Source of the DNA: DATADD01 sp046262355 | GTDB taxonomy: Bacteria > Actinomycetota > CADDZG01 > WHSQ01 | DNA: 64,000 nt | Direction: 5' to 3' | Assembly: GCA_046262355.1 (NCBI GenBank) | Contig: JBHEMX010000068.1 | Coordinates: forward strand, 10,060 to 74,059 | Shown here: positions 1 through 8,504 of the stretch, piece by piece | Position numbering within the stretch: the first letter of the stretch is position 1 | Layout: every line of letters begins with the position of its first letter | Notes under the pieces: generated by a model | Seen by the model: only the letters and a program-made list of their open reading frames with translations | Databases searched by the model: none | Told to the model about the DNA's origin: nothing | Translations under genes and position numbers: made by a program

Positions 1-1422
1 GCGTCGCACTGTCCCGGCTGTGGCGCGCGGCTGCCCGCGCCGGAGGCGCGCACGACGGATCCGCTTCCCGCCGCCGCACCGACCGGGGACGGCGACAGCG
101 TGCGCCCGCCCGGCTCCGAGCCCTCCGGCGGCCGCCGCCGGTCCCACCCTCGCCGGCGCGCGTCGCGGCCCGGGCGCGCCGGCCCGCTCGCGGCCCTTAC
201 GAGGTCGCCGGCCGCGCGACGATGGCTCGATGAGGCTCGCGCGGCCAGCGCAGCCTTCATGGTGGCCCTCTGCGCCGGCGCCGTTCTCGTGGTTGCCGCC
301 AAGCTCCAGGATCCGAGCCTCGGAGCGGGATCGGATCCCGCGTCCGTGCTGACGGTCATCGTGATGGTAGCGCTGGGGACCCTCGGAGCGGCCCTGAGGC
401 TCGACGACCTCGCGGTCTCGGCGCTGCCGCTGGGCGCCGCAGCAACCGTCGGCGCGGCTCTCGTGTGGTCGTCGAGCGCGGTCGTGGCGAGGCGCCTTGC
501 CGCCCGGGGAACGCGGGGTGCGGACGTTTCGAAACCGGTTAGACGGGCCCTGGCGGGCGCCCGGATCGGCGCGCCGTTCGCGCTGCTGACGTGGGCCGCA
601 GCGTTGATCTTCCGGCTGCGCTCCGGCCCGACGCCGGTGTCGGTAGGGGCCGGCGAGGCGCTGCTGCTGGGCGCGCTGTGGGGAGCGGCCTGCGGCGCGC
701 TTGGAGGGCTGCGCGCGCCGGACGGCTTCGGGACGGCGCTTGCCCCCGCGCGGCGGGCCCTCGACAGGAGGGCCGGTCCGCTGATCCGGGGCCTCGGGGC
801 GGGGGGAGCGATGCTGGTGGTAGCCGGGGTGGGCGCGGCAGGCGCTGCGCTTCTGTGGATCGTCGCCGTCCTCGTTCGGGGGGTCCCTCCGGCGTTCGGC
901 ATCCCCGAGGCGGCCGCGGCCGCGATCTTCCTCGTCGCGTTCGCGCCGAACGTCGTCGTGTCGCTGCTCGCTCTGTCGCTCGGCGCGCCGGTGGAGGTCG
1001 GGGCCAAGCTCCGGATCGGGGGGCGCGTGTTGGGACCCGTGCAGGAGCTGTCCCTCACGGATTGGGGAGGAGGTCCCACCCCCTGGTACCTGTGGCTTCT
1101 CGTGCTGATCCCGCTCTGCGCATGCCTCCTCGGCGGCTTCGCCGCGCGCCGGAAGCTCTCCGGGCGGCCCGCGATGGCCGAGACGCTCGGCGTCGCCGCC
1201 GTCACGTTCGCGGCTCTCGTGGGAGCGCTCGCCGCGGTGGCCGATGCGCGCCTTGGTGCGGGTCTCGTGCGCCCCAGGGGCTTCGCCCACGTCGCCCCCC
1301 ATGCGTTCTCGACGTTCTTGCTCGCCCTTGCGTGGGCCGGCGTCCTCGGCGTGGCAGGCTGGAAGTCCGCCGAGTCCTACGAGGCGTCGCTGCCGGGAGG
1401 GCGAGACGGCGCGGAGCCCTGA
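1..1422 (+). CDS. Zinc-ribbon multi-pass membrane protein, 5' end outside window
   Basis: The frame is open from base 1, so the true start lies upstream and 473 codons are visible. The first residues (HCPGCGARLPAP) carry a CPxCG knuckle, the second half of an N-terminal zinc ribbon whose first half is probably cut off. A Pro/Ala/Arg-rich linker of about 65 residues follows, then roughly ten hydrophobic segments to the C-terminus, so this is an integral membrane protein with a cytosolic zinc-ribbon head. Such proteins are common in Actinomycetota and mostly uncharacterised; no catalytic motif is visible. An ATG at 100 could be mistaken for the start but would discard the zinc knuckle. The 3' end overlaps the convergent cytochrome b561-like gene by 46 bp and carries one copy of a 25-bp direct repeat. 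Confidence 0.75.
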   Translation, partial: ASHCPGCGARLPAPEARTTDPLPAAAPTGDGDSVRPPGSEPSGGRRRSHPRRRASRPGRAGPLAALTRSPAARRWLDEARAASAAFMVALCAGAVLVVAAKLQDPSLGAGSDPASVLTVIVMVALGTLGAALRLDDLAVSALPLGAAATVGAALVWSSSAVVARRLAARGTRGADVSKPVRRALAGARIGAPFALLTWAAALIFRLRSGPTPVSVGAGEALLLGALWGAACGALGGLRAPDGFGTALAPARRALDRRAGPLIRGLGAGGAMLVVAGVGAAGAALLWIVAVLVRGVPPAFGIPEAAAAAIFLVAFAPNVVVSLLALSLGAPVEVGAKLRIGGRVLGPVQELSLTDWGGGPTPWYLWLLVLIPLCACLLGGFAARRKLSGRPAMAETLGVAAVTFAALVGALAAVADARLGAGLVRPRGFAHVAPHAFSTFLLALAWAGVLGVAGWKSAESYEASLPGGRDGAEP

Positions 1423-2183
1423 CCTGAGCCGCCCGGACCCTCGCCGGGAGGGCGAGACGGCGCGGAGGCGTGAGCGGTCCCGCCGCGGCCCAGGTCCTCC
1501 AGGCGGCGCTCGGTCCATCGGGGCCAGAGGCGGCGCGCCACCTGCACCTCGAGACGCCCCCGCCCGTGCATCGAGCGCCACACCCCTCGATAGCCCGGCA
1601 GAAGACCCGCCGCCACGACGACGTGACCGACGATCACCGGGGTGACGATGTAGGTGGCGGCCTTGTGCACCCGCAGCAGGAGCGCGAACGCGGGACCCCC
1701 GGAGACGAGCACGAGGCCCACTCCGCTCGCCGCCAGCGCCGCGAGCCCTCCGACCATCACGAGGTTCGCCACGCGCTGACCTGGGTCGAAGGCGCCGTCG
1801 TGAGCGGCGAACCGCCCGGTGACGGCGGCGCGCGGCCATGCCGGGAACCAGCGGAGGTCGCCGCGCGCGAAGGACAGAGATGCCCGGATCAGCGTGCGTG
1901 CCGCGCGCGCACCCCGGGTGGCCCCCAGCGCGCCGAGCGCTAGCAGCGCCCATCCGGCCCACTCGTGCAGCGTCACGTCGCCGACGCCCAACGCGCCCGC
2001 CGCCGGCGTCGGCGTGCCCTCGCGCCCGGACAGGAGCCACCATCCGGTTGCCAGCAGGATCGTCGTGACGATGTAGACCGCGGCATGGAACCAGCGGGTC
2101 CGACGGTTGTAACGCTCGACGAGCGGACTCAGGCGTCCAGCGGGAGTTCGTCTAGTACCCGTACCCGTCGTCTTCGTCGTCAT
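1377..2183 (-). CDS. Cytochrome b561 / formate dehydrogenase gamma-like membrane protein
   Basis: 268 residues from the ATG at 2183, which sits just after GAGG and overlaps the end of the upstream lipoprotein gene by 32 bp; the longer open frame upstream is an Arg/Ser/Thr-rich shadow. Four membrane segments are visible. Candidate heme-ligand histidines lie in TRWFHAAVYIV near the N-terminus, in LHEWAGW, and in the last pair of helices (RVHKAATYIV and IVGHVVVAAG). This matches the di-heme cytochrome b561/FdhI/HydC fold, which passes electrons between the quinone pool and a partner. No dehydrogenase subunit is adjacent; the neighbour is a lipoprotein. The Pro/Ser/Gly-rich C-terminal tail contains a repeat. 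Family call is good, partner unknown. Confidence 0.72.
   Translation of the reverse strand: MTTKTTGTGTRRTPAGRLSPLVERYNRRTRWFHAAVYIVTTILLATGWWLLSGREGTPTPAAGALGVGDVTLHEWAGWALLALGALGATRGARAARTLIRASLSFARGDLRWFPAWPRAAVTGRFAAHDGAFDPGQRVANLVMVGGLAALAASGVGLVLVSGGPAFALLLRVHKAATYIVTPVIVGHVVVAAGLLPGYRGVWRSMHGRGRLEVQVARRLWPRWTERRLEDLGRGGTAHASAPSRPPGEGPGGSGQGSAPSRPPGSDAS
1392..1467. repeat. 25-bp perfect direct repeat, period 51
   Basis: Identical 25-mers occupy 1392-1416 and 1443-1467 (core GCCGGGAGGGCGAGACGG). The first copy lies in the overlapping 3' ends of two convergent genes, the second inside the tail of the minus-strand gene only. In the minus-strand protein the repeat gives a duplicated SAPSRPPG motif near the C-terminus. 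Confidence 0.85.
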
Positions 2184-2598
2184 CCTCGGATCCCTCGCCC
2201 GGGTCGTCTCCACCGCCGGAGACGGTGACGGTGACGGTGTCCTCGGCGCCCGCCTCGGAATGGTCGGCGTTGCGTAACGACGCATCGATCGTGTGCTCAC
2301 CGGCGGCGAGATCCGTGACGGTGTAGCTGGTTCCGTTGACCACCTCGTAGTCGTCTTCGGCGCCGTCGTAGAAGACGTGGACGTGGTTGTTGCCGCTCTC
2401 CGGCGGGCCGAGCGGCACTGCGGCCGAGAGCTCGATCTTGAACGGGACGACCACGCGTGCGCCGTCGGGCGGCTCCTCGATGGCGACCGAGACGTTCCCA
2501 CCCGACCCCGCCTCGGACGAGCCGCCACAGGCGGCGCCGAGGATGACGACCGCCGCCAGCGTGGTGATGGGTCTGATGCGCAGACTCCGCAGACTCAA
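2152..2598 (-). CDS. Lipoprotein with Ig-like beta domain
   Basis: 148 residues from a TTG start with a good upstream AAGGGGGC. The N-terminus is a lipoprotein signal: basic start, hydrophobic stretch, then LGAACGG, with Cys24 as the likely acylated residue. The mature part (GNNHVHVFYDG, then YTVTDLAAGEHTIDAS) reads as a beta-sandwich that resembles DUF4399/Ig-like periplasmic domains with a His-x-His edge, which suggests but does not prove metal binding. The tail is a strongly acidic DDDEDDG run. It overlaps the b561-like gene downstream, suggesting co-translation and a shared redox or metal role. Function unknown. Confidence 0.7.
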   Translation of the reverse strand: MSLRSLRIRPITTLAAVVILGAACGGSSEAGSGGNVSVAIEEPPDGARVVVPFKIELSAAVPLGPPESGNNHVHVFYDGAEDDYEVVNGTSYTVTDLAAGEHTIDASLRNADHSEAGAEDTVTVTVSGGGDDPGEGSEDDDEDDGYGY

Positions 2599-2666
2599 TC
2601 GTGCCCCCTTCGCCCGTCGCAGCGCGTGGACGACTGGACTACGGCGTACTGCGGTGGAGGGATTGC

Positions 2667-2909
2667 TCAGCGCAGATACGGCGCGACCCCGGGCGCGGGC
2701 ACACCGGGATAGCGCTCGACCTCGCGCTCGAGCGTTACCTTGAGATGATCCTCGCGCGTGCTCATGCGGCGGTCCGCCTCGCGGAATCCGAGCTTGTGGA
2801 GACGTCTCAACTCGCCTGCGTGGGACTTGCGGGGCTTGCCTCCCGCCTCGGTGAGATAAACGTCGAGCACCAGCCGTTGGGTGATCCTCTTTTGCTTGCC
2901 CTCTGCCAC
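2667..2909 (-). CDS. Small basic hypothetical protein
   Basis: 80 residues from GTG at 2909, just downstream of corA (37 bp gap) on the same strand. It is highly basic (KQKRITQRLVLDVYLTEAGG at the N-terminus, many Lys/Arg) and predicted mostly alpha/beta, with no signal peptide or membrane segment. No family recognised. Codons upstream of the GTG belong to a shadow frame over the corA end. Could be a nucleic-acid-binding protein from its charge, but that is a guess. Confidence 0.5.
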   Translation of the reverse strand: MAEGKQKRITQRLVLDVYLTEAGGKPRKSHAGELRRLHKLGFREADRRMSTREDHLKVTLEREVERYPGVPAPGVAPYLR

Positions 2910-2946
2910 GAGAAGGACTCTAGCAGCCGCGCGCGGTCTGCCGCTC

Positions 2947-3969
2947 TCACAGCCAGTCCTTTCTCTTGAACAGGTTGTAGAGCATGAGCGCGGCGACCGC
3001 CATGATCCCAAGCGAGATCCAGAAACCTGCCATCCCAACCTGGTCCCTTGACGGAAACAGCTCGTAGTTCATCCCGTAGATGCCGGCGATCACGGTTGGC
3101 ACGGCGATGATCGCCGCCCATGCCGTGAGCTTCTTGTTGATCTGGCTCAGCTCCTCCGACTGTTCTGAGCGCATCAGGTCGATCACGGCCTGTGCCAGCT
3201 CGTCGACGTTGTGGACCTGCTCGGCGATGCGAACGGTGTGGTCGTGGACGTCGCGGAAGAGCCTTTGGCTCCACTTCGGGGGCCGCTGCTCCTGCCGGTT
3301 GTCCAAGAGCCAGTCGAGCACCCGTTGCAGTGGAAGCGCGTAGCGCCGCAATCTCGCCACCTGTTGCTTGACGGAATAGAGCTGGAGCTGGACCTGTTCG
3401 TCCCCGGCTCGATCCGTCCTCGAAACACTCGTGCGGCGCACGCGGTCGCGCACTCGCTCCACGACCGCCTCCTCGATCCGCTCGATCTGTTCCTCGAGGT
3501 TGTCTGCGAGCTCTTGGTACCCGTCGACCACCGCGTCGAGCAACGCGTAGAGCAGGTAGATGGGCCCTCGCCTGTCATGGCCGGAGCGGCTTACCCGGTC
3601 GCGCACACGGGCGAGCAGCTCCTCGGCGCCCTCGTGGATCACGAGCAAGAAGTCTTCGCCCACGAAGGCGGAGATCTGGCGCTTCTCGAGCTGGTCGTCG
3701 AGCTCGTAGAGCTCGTGCAACACGGCGAAGCGGTGCTTCTCGTAGGACTCCAGCTTCGGCCGCTGCCGCGGACTGAGGGCATCCTCGACGGCGAGCGGAT
3801 CCAGCTCGAACTCCTCGACGATGATGGAGAAGTCGCCGGGCGCGAGATCGGTCATGTCGGCCTCTCCCCACACGAGACTGGCCTCGTCGGCGCGCAGGTC
3901 CGAGACGGTCGAGAGGTCCTTGACCTCGCTCCATCCGCGTTCTTCGGAGTGGCACAGAGCCGTCAGCAT
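2947..3969 (-). CDS. corA: CorA-family magnesium/cobalt transporter
   Basis: 340 residues. A long acidic, helical cytoplasmic domain (about 1-275) is followed by two C-terminal membrane helices, and the diagnostic selectivity-filter motif YGMN lies at 298-301 at the end of the first helix. A basic tail (FKRKDWL) is as expected for the family, which imports Mg2+ as a pentamer. The loop after GMN reads YELFPS, slightly divergent from the usual acidic MPE loop. Start ATG 3969 lies only 3 bp from an inverted repeat, so the transcript may be nearly leaderless. Divergent from the aminotransferase at 4062. Confidence 0.93.
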   Translation of the reverse strand: MLTALCHSEERGWSEVKDLSTVSDLRADEASLVWGEADMTDLAPGDFSIIVEEFELDPLAVEDALSPRQRPKLESYEKHRFAVLHELYELDDQLEKRQISAFVGEDFLLVIHEGAEELLARVRDRVSRSGHDRRGPIYLLYALLDAVVDGYQELADNLEEQIERIEEAVVERVRDRVRRTSVSRTDRAGDEQVQLQLYSVKQQVARLRRYALPLQRVLDWLLDNRQEQRPPKWSQRLFRDVHDHTVRIAEQVHNVDELAQAVIDLMRSEQSEELSQINKKLTAWAAIIAVPTVIAGIYGMNYELFPSRDQVGMAGFWISLGIMAVAALMLYNLFKRKDWL

Positions 3970-3972
3970 GGT

Positions 3973-3987
3973 TAGACGATACGTCTA
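3973..3987. promoter_or_regulatory. Inverted repeat TAGACG-N3-CGTCTA between divergent genes
   Basis: A perfect 6-3-6 inverted repeat in the 92-bp gap between corA (minus) and the aminotransferase (plus). Its position 3 bp from the corA start would suit an operator. No matching regulator is adjacent. Inference from position and symmetry only. Confidence 0.4.
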
Positions 3988-4061
3988 GATGAATCGCGAT
4001 AGAGTCCTGGCTTCCAGCTAAGCAAGGGCATGCGACCGGGATGGTCGCTCAAGGAGGCGGC

Positions 4062-5426
4062 ATGGCCGTATCGACGCAGGAGATGGACCAGAGGGCGCAG
4101 AAGGTCCTCCATGAGGAGGTTTCCCGCTACACGGAGCGCACTCCCAGGTCGCGGGCGCTTTATGAGCGCGCCGAGCGCGCCATGCCCTTCGGCGTCACGT
4201 CCTCGTTCCAGGTGGGGGACCCCTACCCGATGTATCTCACCTCCGGTCGCGGAAGCCGCGTCACGGACGTGGACGGCCACAGCTACGTCGACTACCACAA
4301 CGGCTTCGGGACGATGGTGGTCGGCCACGCGCATCCCAAGGTGCGGGCTGCGATAGAGAAGGCGGCGGGCGCGGGAACCCACTTCGCCGCCACGACCGAG
4401 ACGGCGGTCGAGTTCGCCGAAGAGATCAATCGCCGCTTCGGGCTCGAGAAGATGCGTTTCACGAACTCTGGTACCGAAGCCACGATGGATGCGATCCGCG
4501 TGGCACGCGCCGCCGCCGGCAGAGAGATCTTGCTCAAGATCGAGGGCTCGTATCACGGTCACCATGATGCGGTCATGTATTCGGTCGTTCCCACGATGGA
4601 CTCGAGCGGGCCGACCGAGCGACCGTGGTCGGTGCCGTTCTCGCGCGGCATCCCGGCCGACACCGCAGACACGACCAAGGTCGTCCCTTTCAACGATGTG
4701 GACGCGCTCGAGAGCACGCTATCCGAGTTCAAGGACCGGGTCGCGGCACTGATCATGGAGCCGGTGATGATGAACATCGGCATCGTCGTCCCCCAGCCCG
4801 GCTATCTCGAGAAGGTCAGGGAGCTCTGTGACCGCCACGGCGTGATCCTCATCTTCGATGAGGTCAAGACCGGTGTGACGATCGCCCCGGGCGGTGCCAC
4901 GGAGTACTTCGGCGTGCAACCGGACATGGTCTGTCTCGCCAAGGCGATCGGGGGAGGCACCCCGGTCGGGGCGTTCGGCGGCCGCGCCGACGTCATGGAC
5001 GAGATCACGCGCGGCGTCGCGGCCCTGGGAACCTTCAACGGCAACCCGCTGTCCATGGCTGCGGGCCTCGCAACCCTCACCGAGGTGCTGACCGACGACG
5101 CCTACGAGTACCTCGCCAAGCTCGGGACGCGCCTCGCGGACGGCTGCCAGCGCGTGCTCGACGACGCCGGCATCCCGGCGGTCACAACGGACCTCGGGTG
5201 CAAGGGATCGATCACGTTCCGCGACCGCAAGCTGGTGCGCTACCGCGACTTCCAAGAGGTCGACGACTCGCTTTTCGAGGCCTACTGGTATTGGGTCGTG
5301 AACCGGGGCATCTACCAGACGCCGGGCAAGGAAGAACAGTGGACGATCTCGGTGCAGCACACCGAAGACGACATCGACCACACGCTGGACGTCTTCTCGG
5401 ACTACTGTCAGACGGTCAAACGGTAG
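4062..5426 (+). CDS. Class III PLP aminotransferase, glutamate-1-semialdehyde aminomutase-like
   Basis: 454 residues from ATG 4062, chosen because AAGGAGG ends 4 bp upstream; an in-frame ATG at 4041 lacks this. Fold-type I, class III features are clear: TNSGTEATMDAIR (PLP phosphate), the FDEVKTG segment with the ring-pairing Asp266, and the Schiff-base Lys294 in CLAKAIGGG. Overall layout is closest to HemL and related aspartate-aminotransferase-family enzymes, but no heme genes are nearby. It faces the end of the polyamine importer operon, so an omega-amine substrate (putrescine, beta-amino acid or similar) is the better guess. Substrate unproven. Confidence 0.88.
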   Translation: MAVSTQEMDQRAQKVLHEEVSRYTERTPRSRALYERAERAMPFGVTSSFQVGDPYPMYLTSGRGSRVTDVDGHSYVDYHNGFGTMVVGHAHPKVRAAIEKAAGAGTHFAATTETAVEFAEEINRRFGLEKMRFTNSGTEATMDAIRVARAAAGREILLKIEGSYHGHHDAVMYSVVPTMDSSGPTERPWSVPFSRGIPADTADTTKVVPFNDVDALESTLSEFKDRVAALIMEPVMMNIGIVVPQPGYLEKVRELCDRHGVILIFDEVKTGVTIAPGGATEYFGVQPDMVCLAKAIGGGTPVGAFGGRADVMDEITRGVAALGTFNGNPLSMAAGLATLTEVLTDDAYEYLAKLGTRLADGCQRVLDDAGIPAVTTDLGCKGSITFRDRKLVRYRDFQEVDDSLFEAYWYWVVNRGIYQTPGKEEQWTISVQHTEDDIDHTLDVFSDYCQTVKR

Positions 5427-5463
5427 GCGGCGCGCGCCGGGAGCCTCGCCGATAGAGAGCGCT

Positions 5464-6336
5464 CTAGCCCTTGGTCAGGACCGGCGGTGGTGCGGCGCGC
5501 CGGGAGCGTAGCAAGCTCACGACCACGTACACGACGCCGATGGAGAAGAGCAGGGTTCCCATGACGTTGACCTGCGCCGGCACCCCGAAGCGAGACGCGC
5601 CGTAGATCCACAACGGCAGCGTGGTCGTCGGGCCTGCGTTGAAGGTCGTGATGACGTAGTCGTCGATCGACAGGACGAAAGCCAGCACGCCGGCAGCCGC
5701 GATCCCGGGGAGGATGAGCGGGAAGGTAACGGTCCAGAACGTCGTCCAACGGTCCGCGCCGAGGTCTTGGGCCGCGTCCTCGAGGTTGCGATCGAAGCCC
5801 GAGGTGCGCGCCTTCACCGTTACCACCACATAAGAGATAGAGAACATGATGTGGGCGATGACGATCGTCGGCATCCCTCGTGCGACCTGCAGCGACACGA
5901 ACAGTGCCAGAAGCGACACGCCCATGACGATCTCCGGGGTCGCCATCGGGATGAATATGAACAGGTTAAGACCCGAACGACCGCGGAACCAGAAGCGTGT
6001 CAGCGCCAGGGCGATCAGGGTCCCGAGCACGGTTGCGATCAGCGTGCTGATCGTTGCGACGATGAGAGAGTTCTTGAGCGCGAGCGTCAGCTCGGGAAAG
6101 TCGAGCAGCCGCCTGTACCACTTGAAGGTGAACCCCTCCCACGAGAAGTTGAGGCGGCCTTTGTAGTCGTTGAACCCGAACAGGATCATCACCACGATCG
6201 GGATGAACAGATAGATGATGACCAGACCGGTCCACGTCGGCAGGAACCATCCCTTGCGCCGCCGGCGGGCCGGTCGCTGCCTACTCTCGTGCGTGATCTC
6301 CTGCGCCGGCGCCGTCGCCTCTTGAGTGGTCGCCAT
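5464..6336 (-). CDS. potC: Polyamine-type ABC transporter permease, system 1 (PotC-like)
   Basis: 290 residues with six predicted membrane helices and the BPD_transp_1 EAA loop (EDAAQDLGADRWTTFWTV), which docks on the ATPase. The extended N-terminus is Lys/Arg-rich and cytosolic. Start ATG 6336 overlaps the potB stop by one base (TGATG), so translation is coupled. With potB, potA and potD just upstream it completes a spermidine/putrescine-type importer. It is the last gene of the long minus-strand array. The exact amine cannot be read from the sequence. Confidence 0.9.
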   Translation of the reverse strand: MATTQEATAPAQEITHESRQRPARRRRKGWFLPTWTGLVIIYLFIPIVVMILFGFNDYKGRLNFSWEGFTFKWYRRLLDFPELTLALKNSLIVATISTLIATVLGTLIALALTRFWFRGRSGLNLFIFIPMATPEIVMGVSLLALFVSLQVARGMPTIVIAHIMFSISYVVVTVKARTSGFDRNLEDAAQDLGADRWTTFWTVTFPLILPGIAAAGVLAFVLSIDDYVITTFNAGPTTTLPLWIYGASRFGVPAQVNVMGTLLFSIGVVYVVVSLLRSRRAAPPPVLTKG

Positions 6337-7193
6337 CAGCCCGTGAGCTCCTCGGTCCCCAGGGCGCGCGCGTACGCGGCAACACCGATGAGGATGCCGG
6401 CCACGAGCATGAACGAGATGGCCGAGCCCGTGGGGAAGTCCGTGCTGACCAGGAACTCGCGCTGGATGACGTTGCCGATCATCGTGGTGTTCACGCCCCC
6501 TAAGAGGGACGCGTTGATGAAGTCGCCCACTGAGGGGATGAAGGTGAGCAGCGATCCGGCGAAGACGCCCGGAAGAGACAGTGGCAGCGTGACCTTCAGG
6601 AACGCGCGGGTGCGATCCGAGTAGAGGTCGTAGGCGGCGTCGAGCAGGGATGGGTCGAGTCGCTCCAGCGAGACATACAGAGGCAACGCCATGAACGGAA
6701 GGAAGTTATAGGTGAGCCCCGCAAGCACGGCGAACGGGGTCGCCAAGAGATGGAACGACTCGCTCAGCAGGCCCCAACTCTTAAGTGTACCGAGAAAGAT
6801 CCCTTGATCGGCGAGCACGAACTTCCACGACAGCGTCCTAATGAGGAACGGCGTGAAGAACGGCAGGAGGATGAGCAACAGATAGAGGTTCTTCCTCTTG
6901 CCGCCTTTGAACGCGATCCAGTAGGCCATGGGGTAGCTGATGGCAAGCGTCGCCACGGTAACTATCAACCCGTAGAGGAGGGACCGCACGATCTGAACGT
7001 CGTAGAGCGCGAGGGCGTCGGTATAGGTCTGCCAGTGAGCGGTGAAGACGTAGCCCGTCGCTAGGGTGCCCTCCTGGAGGGACACGGAGAACATGGTGGC
7101 CATGGGGAACACGAAGAACACCGTGAGCCACGCGATGCCCGGAAGGCTCAGGACGTACGGAAGGAGTGACCTCCTGCCTCCTAGCGCGGCCAC
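6336..7193 (-). CDS. potB: Polyamine-type ABC transporter permease, system 1 (PotB-like)
   Basis: 285 residues from GTG 7193, preceded by GGAGATCGG. Six membrane helices; the EAA loop is LLDAAYDLYSDRTRAFLKV. It belongs to the PotB/PotH group of type I importer permeases and pairs with the PotC-like protein whose start it overlaps. The gene begins 51 bp after potD of the same system. Confidence 0.9.
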   Translation of the reverse strand: MAALGGRRSLLPYVLSLPGIAWLTVFFVFPMATMFSVSLQEGTLATGYVFTAHWQTYTDALALYDVQIVRSLLYGLIVTVATLAISYPMAYWIAFKGGKRKNLYLLLILLPFFTPFLIRTLSWKFVLADQGIFLGTLKSWGLLSESFHLLATPFAVLAGLTYNFLPFMALPLYVSLERLDPSLLDAAYDLYSDRTRAFLKVTLPLSLPGVFAGSLLTFIPSVGDFINASLLGGVNTTMIGNVIQREFLVSTDFPTGSAISFMLVAGILIGVAAYARALGTEELTG

Positions 7194-7244
7194 CCGATCT
7201 CCGAGACTCGACGCAGGGTCATCGCCGCACCGATCCCTTCTCGT

Positions 7245-8504
7245 TCAGCCCTGCACGACCTGATTGAAGAGATCGTTCCACACCATCTCGTCCTCCTCGC
7301 TGAGATCCTTGTAGTGGTGCAGGTTGTTTTCCATCTCCGGGGTGGGGAACACCAGCGGACTGTTCGCCACCTGCTTGTAGTATCTGGCGTCATACGGAGG
7401 TTTGCCGGAGGCGAGGATCTCCTGCGCTTCGGGCACCGGGCAGATGTAGTTCACCCAGCCCACGATCTGCGCCGCGATGTCGGGCTGGTAGACGTAGTCC
7501 ATGAACTTTATCGCGTCGATGGGAGCGGCCGCCTCCTGCGGGATGGCCATGTTGTCGACCCACAAGATCGCACCCTCATTCGGGACGACGAACTGAAGGT
7601 TGGGATCGTCGAACTGGAGCTGGAAGACGTCGCCGGACCAGGCCATCGTCAGGGCCACGTCGCCGCGGGCGAATGCGTCGGCGTAGGAGTTTCCGTAGTA
7701 CTGCCTCACGATGCCGGCGTCGCGCTGCTCGAGCAGCTTCTTCTGGGCTGCCTCGGCGTCGTCGTTGGTCGCTTCGGCGGGATCGATGCCCATCCCGAGA
7801 AGCGTCATGTTCATCGTGTCTCGCATCTCGGTGAACATCCCGACCTGGCCCTCGAACTCGGGATCGAAGAGATCGTTCACACTCGTGATCTCGCGCCCGG
7901 TGAGCTCGGGGTTGTAGCCGATGCCGGTGACGCCCGACTGCCACGGGACGCTGTGCTTGTTGCCCGGGTCGTAGATCGGGTCCTTGTAGATCTGGCCCGC
8001 GTGTGCCTCGAAGTTCTGCAGCAGAGAGTGATCGAGCTCTTCGAGGTAGCCGAGGCGAGCCATCTTGGCGATCAACCAGTCCGTGACCACGATGAGATCC
8101 CAGCCCGTCGCCTGCCCACTCGATAGAGGCTCGTTGATCGTGCCGAAGAAGCTCTCGTTGGCGTCGATGACCTCCTTGTAGGTGACCTTGATGCCGGTGT
8201 CCTTCTCGAAGTCGTCGATCGTGGGACGGCGCCCCTTGGCGCGGTCTATGTAGAGCGGCCAGTTGGCGAACTGCAGCTCGCCCTGTTCCTCGGTCGTCGT
8301 GAGCGTGTCCTCTTCGCCGTTGCCTCCGCCACCGCTTCCCCCGTCGCCGGACTCGCCCTCGATGCCGCACGCGGCCAACCACGCGCTCATAGACAGCGCG
8401 CCGGCCCCGACCCCCATGCGCCGCAACAGGTCCCGCCGTGTCATGCGTCGTCGCGGCGCCGAGGCCAGCAGCCGCTGAAACTCCTCCCGCCTCTTGTCTT
8501 CCAT
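7245..8504 (-). CDS. potD: Polyamine-type ABC substrate-binding protein, system 1, Tat lipoprotein
   Basis: 419 residues from ATG 8504, which overlaps the ATPase stop as TGATG after a GGGAGGAG site; a longer frame upstream is shadow. The N-terminus carries a twin-arginine motif (TRRDLLRRMG) followed by a hydrophobic stretch and the lipobox LAAC, so the protein is probably exported folded by Tat and then lipid-anchored. A Gly-rich linker precedes a PotD/PotF-type bilobed binding domain (WPLYIDRAKG near the start, WSGDVFQLQ mid-protein, WVNYICPVPEA near the end). The family binds putrescine or spermidine. Confidence 0.9.
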   Translation of the reverse strand: MEDKRREEFQRLLASAPRRRMTRRDLLRRMGVGAGALSMSAWLAACGIEGESGDGGSGGGGNGEEDTLTTTEEQGELQFANWPLYIDRAKGRRPTIDDFEKDTGIKVTYKEVIDANESFFGTINEPLSSGQATGWDLIVVTDWLIAKMARLGYLEELDHSLLQNFEAHAGQIYKDPIYDPGNKHSVPWQSGVTGIGYNPELTGREITSVNDLFDPEFEGQVGMFTEMRDTMNMTLLGMGIDPAEATNDDAEAAQKKLLEQRDAGIVRQYYGNSYADAFARGDVALTMAWSGDVFQLQFDDPNLQFVVPNEGAILWVDNMAIPQEAAAPIDAIKFMDYVYQPDIAAQIVGWVNYICPVPEAQEILASGKPPYDARYYKQVANSPLVFPTPEMENNLHHYKDLSEEDEMVWNDLFNQVVQG

